Position numbers and translations under genes: made by a program. Below the pieces are notes generated by a model that made no database searches, was not told where the DNA came from, and saw only the letters and a list, made by a program, of their open reading frames with translations. Shown piece by piece: positions 8,001-13,169 of a stretch of 13,169 nt of DNA (within the stretch, counting starts at the first letter, position 1; every line of letters begins with the position of its first letter). The stretch comes from Massilia sp. UBA2709 (GTDB lineage: Bacteria; Pseudomonadota; Gammaproteobacteria; Burkholderiales; Burkholderiaceae_D), in the NCBI GenBank assembly GCA_002354135.1, contig DEKZ01000196.1:2688-15856 (forward strand), read 5' to 3'.

Positions 8001-9341
8001 TCAAGCCTGTGGGTTGCTACCCATCAATTCATCGAAAGCGATGGTCTTGGTGCTGACCTTCGCCTTGCCAAGCACATAGTTAACGACGTTTTCTTCCAAA
8101 ACAAGGCTTTCCACTTCGCCCAGGCGGCGACGGTCGCTGTAGTAGTACTTCAGCACTTCCTTCGGATCTTCGTAGCTCTGCGCGAAGTCTTCGATCTGGG
8201 CCTTCACCTGCTCCTGGGTGGCTTGCAGGTTGTTGTCGGCGACCAGTTGCGACAGGATCAGGCCCAGGCGCACGCGGCGCTCAGCCTTCTCGGCGAACAG
8301 TTCCGGCGGGAACGGCAGGCTCTTGACGTCCATGCCGCGCTGGGCCATGTCCTGGCGGGTCTGCTCGGCCAGGCGCTCGGAGTCCTGCTCGATCATGACC
8401 TTCGGCACGTCCATCTCGGTGACCTTGACCAGGGCGTCCATCACGGCTTCCTTGTTGCGGGCCTTGATGCGGGCATTGACTTCACGCTCCAGGTTGGTCT
8501 TGATGTCGGCGCGCATCTTTTCGATCGAACCGTCTTCGATGCCCAGCGACTTGGCGAACTCGGCGTCGACTTCCGGCAGGTGCGCCCACTCCAGGTTCTT
8601 CAGGGTGATGGTGAACTCGGCGGTCTTGCCGGCCACGTCCTTGCCATGGTAGTCCTCAGGGAAAGCCAGCGGGAAGGTCTTGCTCTCGCCGACTTTCAGG
8701 CCGACAGTGGCGGCTTCGAATTCCGGCAGCATGCGGCCTTCGCCCAGCACGAAGGCGTAGTCGTCGGCCTTGCCGCCGGCGAACTCGACGCCGTCGATCT
8801 TGCCGACGAAGTCCACGGTCACGCGGTCGCCGTTGGCGGCAACGGCTTCGCCGCCGTCGCCGTGCTCGCCGGCTTCGCCCTTGGTGTGGTAGTGCACGCG
8901 CTGCTTGCGCAGGATGTCGATGGTCTTGTCAATCTCGGCGTCGGTCACTTCGGTGGCGACGGTTTCGATTTCAACGCCGGCCAGGTCGCCGACGACGACT
9001 TCCGGGAACACTTCGAAGGTCGCGTCGAAGGCCAGCATGCCTTCCGGTGCGTCCTGCTTCGGCTCGATTTTCGGGAAACCGGCAACGCGCAGCTGGTTCT
9101 CGTTGGCGGCTTCGTTGAAGGCGCGGCCGACGCGGTCGTTCAGCACGTCGGTCTCGATCTGGTAGCCGTACTGGGCTGCGACCATTTTCAGCGGCACTTT
9201 GCCCGGACGGAAGCCAGGCGCCTTGGCGGTCTTGGCCTGCTTCTTGAGGCGTTTTTCAACTTCCGTACGGACGTCGCTCAGCGGAAAAGTGATCGTCAAG
9301 CGACGCTCGAGTTTACCCAGGGTTTCGACTGCAGTTGCCAT
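8001..9341 (-). CDS. tig: Trigger factor (ribosome-bound chaperone and prolyl isomerase)
   Basis: The 446-residue protein is trigger factor, which docks beside the ribosome exit tunnel and shields nascent chains. The ribosome-binding signature GFRPGKVP is at residues 43-50 in the N-terminal domain. The FKBP-type isomerase domain (about 168-255) has DRVTVDFVG, GRMLPEFE and FPEDYHGKDVAGK. The helical C-terminal chaperone domain follows. It is longer than E. coli (432), in part because of a Gly/Glu/His-rich insertion at about 154-170 just before the FKBP domain. The ATG at 9341 gives the standard N-terminus; only a weak GGA lies about 11 nt upstream. The tRNA-Leu gene ends 31 nt before it and no terminator separates them, so tig may share its transcript. 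Confidence 0.98.
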   Translation of the reverse strand: MATAVETLGKLERRLTITFPLSDVRTEVEKRLKKQAKTAKAPGFRPGKVPLKMVAAQYGYQIETDVLNDRVGRAFNEAANENQLRVAGFPKIEPKQDAPEGMLAFDATFEVFPEVVVGDLAGVEIETVATEVTDAEIDKTIDILRKQRVHYHTKGEAGEHGDGGEAVAANGDRVTVDFVGKIDGVEFAGGKADDYAFVLGEGRMLPEFEAATVGLKVGESKTFPLAFPEDYHGKDVAGKTAEFTITLKNLEWAHLPEVDAEFAKSLGIEDGSIEKMRADIKTNLEREVNARIKARNKEAVMDALVKVTEMDVPKVMIEQDSERLAEQTRQDMAQRGMDVKSLPFPPELFAEKAERRVRLGLILSQLVADNNLQATQEQVKAQIEDFAQSYEDPKEVLKYYYSDRRRLGEVESLVLEENVVNYVLGKAKVSTKTIAFDELMGSNPQA

Positions 9342-9372
9342 CGTAAAAATCGTCCAAAAAAATAATTATTCG

Positions 9373-9459
9373 TGGTGCGAGGAGGGGGACTCGAACCCCC
9401 ACACCATTGCTGGCGTCAGGACCTAAACCTGGTGCGTCTACCAATTTCGCCATCCTCGC
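9373..9459 (-). tRNA. tRNA-Leu (anticodon UAG)
   Basis: This 87-nt class II tRNA includes the encoded CCA (9373-9375). The acceptor strand GCGAGGA (9459-9453) pairs with TCCTCGC (9383-9377). The D arm is GGCGAAATTGGTAGACGC, the anticodon loop is TTTAGGT with TAG at 9425-9423, a long variable arm follows, and the T arm contains GGGTTCGAGTCCC. The closing pair of the anticodon stem (27-43) is C-A, a mismatch. The gene lies 31 nt before tig on the same strand. Confidence 0.97.
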
Positions 9460-9479
9460 TCAGGATTGCATATTGCCAC

Positions 9480-9517
9480 AAAAACAAAGGGCGCCCGACA
9501 GTGAAACCGGCCGCCCT
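9480..9517 (-). terminator. Terminator-like hairpin just before tRNA-Leu
   Basis: AGGGCG (9488-9493) pairs with CGCCCT (9512-9517), and after one C-C mismatch CCG (9495-9497) pairs with CGG (9508-9510); the loop is 10 nt. On the minus strand TTGTTTTT follows. It is 299 nt beyond the RND pump stop codon and 20 nt before the mature tRNA 5' end. It could end pump transcription, or act on a tRNA-Leu/tig transcript that starts upstream. Confidence 0.5.
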
Positions 9518-9572
9518 GCACTCCTTCGTCTAGGGGCTACAACTTCAACCCGGTATTTTACTGGATTTTCTG

Positions 9573-9600
9573 ACACTAGAGGGAGTGAATTTTGTGTCAA
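9573..9600 (-). promoter_or_regulatory. Possible sigma70 promoter upstream of tRNA-Leu/tig
   Basis: On the minus strand a perfect TTGACA (9600-9595) is followed after 16 bp by TAGTGT (9578-9573), a weak -10. It would start transcription about 107 nt before the tRNA-Leu 5' end, with the terminator-like hairpin at 9480-9517 in the leader. The -35 is convincing but the -10 is not. Confidence 0.35.
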
Positions 9601-9694
9601 GGGCGGGGCGTGGGATGCTTTTTGCAGATTACGGCGCACAATATTCGGGATGGAGCCGTCATGTTGCATGCTTCGCTTCTGCTTTGGCGATGAG

Positions 9695-9722
9695 ACCGCG
9701 TGGGCACGAGTGCCCACCCTAC
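9695..9722 (+). repeat. REP-like palindromic repeat, left member of the pump-side pair
   Basis: The core is GTGGGCAC-GA-GTGCCCAC (9700-9717), an 8-bp stem with a 2-nt loop, flanked by ACCGC and CCTAC. The 28-nt unit is repeated in inverted orientation at 9738-9765 with one mismatch, which lies in the tiny loop. In this pair the CCTAC ends face inward, opposite to the pair at 2988-3132. Confidence 0.88.
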
Positions 9723-9737
9723 GAAAAACCGGCCGTT

Positions 9738-9765
9738 GTAGGGTGGGCACTTGTGCCCACGCGGT
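9738..9765 (-). repeat. REP-like palindromic repeat, right member of the pump-side pair
   Basis: The core is GTGGGCAC-TT-GTGCCCAC (9743-9760). The unit is the inverse of 9695-9722 and is separated from it by only 15 nt, so the pair could form a 28-bp cruciform or stem-loop. It lies about 50 nt beyond the RND pump stop codon. Confidence 0.88.
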
Positions 9766-9815
9766 ATGGCACACCTGCATATCGGGGCGCATCTGGAAAA
9801 CGCGCCCTCCCCCGA

Positions 9816-12800
9816 TCACGCCGCCGGCTTCTTCACCCTGAACCACGCCGCATACAGCGCCGGCAGGAACAGCAGGGTCAGCGCGGTCGCCACCAGCAGG
9901 CCGCCCATGATCGCCACCGCCATCGGTCCCCAGAACACCGAGCGCGACAGCGGGATCATGGCCAGCGCCGCGGCCGCCGCCGTCAGCAGGATCGGGCGGC
10001 AGCGGCGCACCGTCGCCTCGACGATCGCGTCCCAGGCCTCGGCGCCGTTCTTGATGTCCTGCTCGATCTGGTCGACCAGGATCACCGAGTTCCGGATGAT
10101 CATGCCGAACAGCGCGATCACGCCCAGGTTGGCCACGAAGCCGAAGGGCCGGTCGAGGATCAGGAGGGCCATCGCCGCGCCGGCCACGCCCAGCGGGCCG
10201 GTGAGGAAGACCAGCAGCGAGCGCGAGAAGCTGTGCAGCTGCAGCATCAGCAGCGTGAACACGATGAACAGCACCAGCGGCACGTTGGCCGAGATCGAGG
10301 CCTCGGCTTCCGAGCTGTCGGCGGCCGCGCCTTCGAGCGTGATGCGGTAGCCTGCCGGCAGCTTGGCGCGCAGCTCGGCGAGCTTCTCGTTGACCTGGCC
10401 GGATACGGTCGGCCCCTGGATGCCGGCGACCACGTCCGACTGGACCATGATCGCCCACTCGCGGCCCTCGCGCCAGATGACGCCCGGCTCCCACACAAAC
10501 TCCACGCGCGCCACCTGACCGATGGTCACCGGGCGGCCCGATGCGGTCGGGATGTTCGTGTCGCGCAGCACCGTGATGGTCGAGCGTTCTTCTACCGGCT
10601 GGCGCACCACGATGTCGATCAGTTCGTTCGTTTCGCGGAACTGGCCGACCGTGGTCCCCGACAGCACGGTGTTCACCGCGCGCCGCACCGATTGCGAGGT
10701 GACGCCAAGGGCGCGCAGCTTGTCCTGGTCGAGGTCCAGGCGCAGCACCTTGACCGACTCGTTCCAGTTGTCGTTCACGCCCACCGCGTTCGGGTTCGCA
10801 CGCAGCACGTCCTTGACCTGGTCGGCCACGCCGCGCACCACGCCGATGTCGGGACCGGCCACCTGGAACTGCACCGGATACGGCACCGGCGGCCCGTTCG
10901 GCAGGAGCTTGACGCGCCCGCGCACTTCCGGGAACGCGTTCTTGAAGACGTCCTCGATCTTCAAACGGAGCGCCTCGCGCTGTTCGACGTCCTTCGGCAG
11001 CACCACGAACTGGGAGACGTTCGATTGCGGGAAGATCTGGTCGAGCGGCAGGTAGAAGCGCGGGCTGCCGGTGCCGACATAGCTGGTGATGCTCTCCGTT
11101 TCCGGCTGTTTGCGCACAAAAGCCTCGAACTTCTTCACCAGCGCCTCGTTGGCCGCGAAGCTGGTCCCTTCCGGCAGCCACATCTCGACCATCAGCTCGG
11201 GACGGCTGGAATCGGGGAAGAACTGCTTCTCGATGAACTTGAAGCCGAACACGCCGAGCAGGAAGACGGCCAGGCTCAGGGCGATCGTGGTCCAGCGGAA
11301 CTCGACGCACCAGTTCACCAGGCGGCGGAAGCGGCGGAACAGCGGGGTGTCGAAGACGTCGTGCGCGGAGTGGGCGTGGTCATGCGGCTTCACCTTGAGC
11401 AGCAGGAAGCCGATGTAGGGCGTGAAGGTGACCGCCACCACCCAGGACACGAGCAAGGCGATTGCGTTCACCGAGAACATCGAGAAGGTGTATTCGCCCG
11501 CTGCCGATTTGGCCAGGCCGATCGGCAGGAAGCCGGCGGCCGTGATCAGGGTCCCGGTCAGCATCGGGATCGCGGTCGAGGTGTAGGCGAAGGTCGCCGC
11601 CTCGAAGCGCGACAGGCCCTCCTCCATCTTCCTCACCATCATCTCTACCGCGATGATGGCGTCGTCGACCAGCAGGCCGAGGGCGATGATCAGCGCGCCC
11701 AGCGACACCTTGTGCAGCGAGATGTCGAGCATGCGCATGAAGAGGAAGGTGATCGCCAGCACCAGGGGGATGGTCAGCGCCACCACCAGGCCGGGGCGCA
11801 CGTCGATCGACAGCTTCGGCTTGGTATGCAGGCCGAGCGCGACGAAGCTCACCGCCAGCACGATGACCACCGCCTCGATCAGGGTATGGATGAATTCGCT
11901 GACCGAGGCGGTCACCGCCGCCGGCTGGTTCGACACGCGTTCGAGTTCGATGCCGACCGGGAGCTGGGCGCGGATGCGCGCCACCGTCGCGTCCAGCGAT
12001 TCGCCGAGCTGGATGATGTTCCCGCCCTTCTCCATCGACACGCCCAGGCCGATCACTTCCTTGCCGTTGAAGCGCATCTTGTCCGTCGGCGGGTCCTGGT
12101 ATTCGCGCTTGACGGTGGCGAAGTCGCCCAGGCGGAAGGTGGTGTTCCCCGCGCGCAGCTGCAGGTCTTCCAGCTCCTTGGTGGTGCGGATCGCGCCGGT
12201 CACGCGCACCTGCAGGTTGTCCGTCGGCGTGACCAGCACGCCCGCGGCCTCGACCCCGTTCTGGGTCGCGATCTGGTTGACGATCTGCTCGAAGGGCACG
12301 CCCAGTTGCGCGAACTTCTTGTTCGAGAACAGGATGTTGACCTTCTCGGCCTGCACGCCGAACTGCTCGACTTTCGCCACCAGCGGCACGCCGAGGAGCT
12401 GCTGGCGCACGAAGTCGGCGTAGTCCTTCATCTCGGCATAGGTGAAGCCGTCGCCCGAGAGCGCGAAGATGGAGCCGTAGGTGTCGCCGAACTCGTCGTT
12501 GAAGAAAGGACCGATCACGCCTTGCGGCAGGGTGCCGGCGATATCGCCGATCTTCTTGCGCACCTGGTACCAGGAATCGGGCACGTCCTTCGGCGGTGTC
12601 GACTCGCGCAGTTCGAGGATGATGGTGGTCTCGCCGGGCTTGGAGAAGCTGCGGATCTTGTCGATGTGGGGCGTTTCCTGGAGCTTGCGTTCCAGCTTGT
12701 CGGTCACCTGCTCGGCCATCTGCACGGCGGTGGCGCCCGGCCACACGGCGCGCACGACCATGGCGCGGAAGGTGAAGGGCGGGTCTTCGTCCTGGCCCAG

Positions 12801-12902
12801 TTTCTGGTAGCTGAATATGCCGCCCAGCAACAAGGCGGCGATCAGGAAACGGGTGAGCGGGATGTTCTCGAGCGCCCAGCGCGACAGGTTGAAGCCCTTC
12901 AT
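9816..12902 (-). CDS. RND efflux transporter permease (HAE1/AcrB superfamily)
   Basis: The 1028-residue protein is a complete inner-membrane RND pump, which exports compounds from the periplasm or membrane using the proton gradient. It has a first membrane helix at about 15-32, a large periplasmic loop (about 33-335), a helix bundle (about 336-500), a central His-containing linker (HDHAHSAHD), a helix near 538-556, a second periplasmic loop and a final helix bundle (about 865-1020). The proton-relay aspartates Asp413 and Asp414 are in LGLLVDDAIIAVE. The position of AcrB Lys940 is Arg937 here (MIIRNSVILVDQ). The ATG overlaps the fusion-protein stop codon (ATGA), so the two are translationally coupled. 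No outer-membrane channel gene is visible. The substrate is unknown; the sequence looks more like the TriC/VexK-like branch than AcrB itself, from memory only. Confidence 0.94.
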   Translation of the reverse strand: MKGFNLSRWALENIPLTRFLIAALLLGGIFSYQKLGQDEDPPFTFRAMVVRAVWPGATAVQMAEQVTDKLERKLQETPHIDKIRSFSKPGETTIILELRESTPPKDVPDSWYQVRKKIGDIAGTLPQGVIGPFFNDEFGDTYGSIFALSGDGFTYAEMKDYADFVRQQLLGVPLVAKVEQFGVQAEKVNILFSNKKFAQLGVPFEQIVNQIATQNGVEAAGVLVTPTDNLQVRVTGAIRTTKELEDLQLRAGNTTFRLGDFATVKREYQDPPTDKMRFNGKEVIGLGVSMEKGGNIIQLGESLDATVARIRAQLPVGIELERVSNQPAAVTASVSEFIHTLIEAVVIVLAVSFVALGLHTKPKLSIDVRPGLVVALTIPLVLAITFLFMRMLDISLHKVSLGALIIALGLLVDDAIIAVEMMVRKMEEGLSRFEAATFAYTSTAIPMLTGTLITAAGFLPIGLAKSAAGEYTFSMFSVNAIALLVSWVVAVTFTPYIGFLLLKVKPHDHAHSAHDVFDTPLFRRFRRLVNWCVEFRWTTIALSLAVFLLGVFGFKFIEKQFFPDSSRPELMVEMWLPEGTSFAANEALVKKFEAFVRKQPETESITSYVGTGSPRFYLPLDQIFPQSNVSQFVVLPKDVEQREALRLKIEDVFKNAFPEVRGRVKLLPNGPPVPYPVQFQVAGPDIGVVRGVADQVKDVLRANPNAVGVNDNWNESVKVLRLDLDQDKLRALGVTSQSVRRAVNTVLSGTTVGQFRETNELIDIVVRQPVEERSTITVLRDTNIPTASGRPVTIGQVARVEFVWEPGVIWREGREWAIMVQSDVVAGIQGPTVSGQVNEKLAELRAKLPAGYRITLEGAAADSSEAEASISANVPLVLFIVFTLLMLQLHSFSRSLLVFLTGPLGVAGAAMALLILDRPFGFVANLGVIALFGMIIRNSVILVDQIEQDIKNGAEAWDAIVEATVRRCRPILLTAAAAALAMIPLSRSVFWGPMAVAIMGGLLVATALTLLFLPALYAAWFRVKKPAA

Positions 12903-13169
12903 TTGGCGGCCCCGCCGTTCGCGGGGGCCGCAGCGGGCTGTGGCGGCGCGGCCGCCGGAGCCTGTTGCGGATTGCCTGCTCCCGATGCCGCCGCCTCGGT
13001 GTCGCCGCGGCGCGCCACGTCGGTGGTGAGGATGCGCACCTTCTGGCCATTCCTCAGCAGGTTCACGCCTGCCGTCACGATGGTTTGCCCCGGCTTGACG
13101 CCGGCGCCGAGCAGCACGTCGTTGCCTACCTGGCCCGCGATCTGCACCGGCACCAGCTTGACGGCGCCG
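12899..13169 (-). CDS. RND efflux membrane fusion (periplasmic adaptor) protein, C-terminal part only
   Basis: The reading frame is open to the window edge, so only the last 89 or so codons are present and the start is outside. The visible part begins GAVKLVPVQIAGQVGNDV and continues VKPGQTIVTAGVNLLRNGQKVRIL, the usual end of the membrane-proximal domain of HlyD/AcrA-type adaptors, which link an RND pump to its outer-membrane channel. After it comes a low-complexity tail of about 30 residues rich in Ala, Pro and Gln (for example AAAPPQPAAAPANGGAAK). Its TGA overlaps the ATG of the pump gene by 4 nt, which places both in one operon. Confidence 0.88.
   Translation of the reverse strand, partial: GAVKLVPVQIAGQVGNDVLLGAGVKPGQTIVTAGVNLLRNGQKVRILTTDVARRGDTEAAASGAGNPQQAPAAAPPQPAAAPANGGAAK

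Larger units (their letters stand above)
9460..9815. other. 356-bp gene-free gap between the RND pump and tRNA-Leu
   Basis: I see no credible coding sequence here on either strand. From the pump side it holds a hairpin without a T-tract (GGGCGC/GCGCCC, 9785-9807), the inverted REP-like pair (9695-9765), about 95 bp with nothing I recognise, the possible promoter at 9573-9600 and the terminator-like hairpin at 9480-9517. It marks the boundary between the efflux operon and the conserved proteostasis cluster. Confidence 0.7.

Noticed and set aside
9460..13050. Long alternative minus-strand frames within and after the RND pump gene (9460-11310 and 11380-13050)
   Set aside because: They are out-of-frame readings of the pump gene, extremely rich in Arg, Ala, Gly and Pro, and the first runs on through the repeats and into tRNA-Leu upstream sequence.

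Overview
The window looks like a chromosomal segment from a GC-rich betaproteobacterium. The protein sequences and the gene order tig-clpP-clpX-lon-hupB-tRNA-ppiD fit Burkholderiales, most likely Oxalobacteraceae (Massilia/Telluria/Duganella-like). The genus is an inference from recall, not a search. Every gene I can support lies on the minus strand, so transcription runs from high to low coordinates.

Layout in transcription order. 13169-9816: the C-terminal end of a periplasmic membrane fusion protein (cut by the window edge) and, overlapping it by 4 nt (ATGA), a complete HAE1-type RND efflux permease. 9815-9460: a 356-bp gap with a large inverted pair of REP-like repeats and a terminator-like hairpin. 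9459-9373: tRNA-Leu(UAG). 9341-5886: tig (trigger factor), clpP and clpX. 5885-5618: two terminators in tandem and a heat-shock-like promoter. 5617-3212: lon. 3211-2841: the lon terminator, a second inverted REP-like pair and a near-consensus sigma70 promoter. 2840-2568: hupB (HU). 2438-2266: two identical tRNA-Asp(GUC) genes, followed by a short remnant of a third and a strong terminator. 2034-118: ppiD, a membrane-anchored parvulin-type chaperone, ending at a hairpin terminator beside another partial REP-like copy.

The central block is a protein quality-control cluster. Trigger factor meets nascent chains at the ribosome, ClpXP and Lon degrade damaged or tagged proteins in the cytosol, and PpiD assists proteins leaving the Sec translocon. 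HU is the small nucleoid protein. The order is conserved across betaproteobacteria, but the sequence shows separate control of its parts: individual terminators follow clpP, clpX, lon and ppiD, a sigma32-like promoter precedes lon, and a strong sigma70 promoter precedes hupB.

I see no new enzyme system, phage, CRISPR array, toxin-antitoxin pair or insertion sequence. The most notable non-genic signal is a family of short palindromic repeats at three intergenic sites. Two sites carry inverted pairs, and the hairpin stems differ between sites by a compensatory base-pair change. The second is the tRNA-Asp tandem with a truncated third 3' end beside a perfect 22-bp palindrome.
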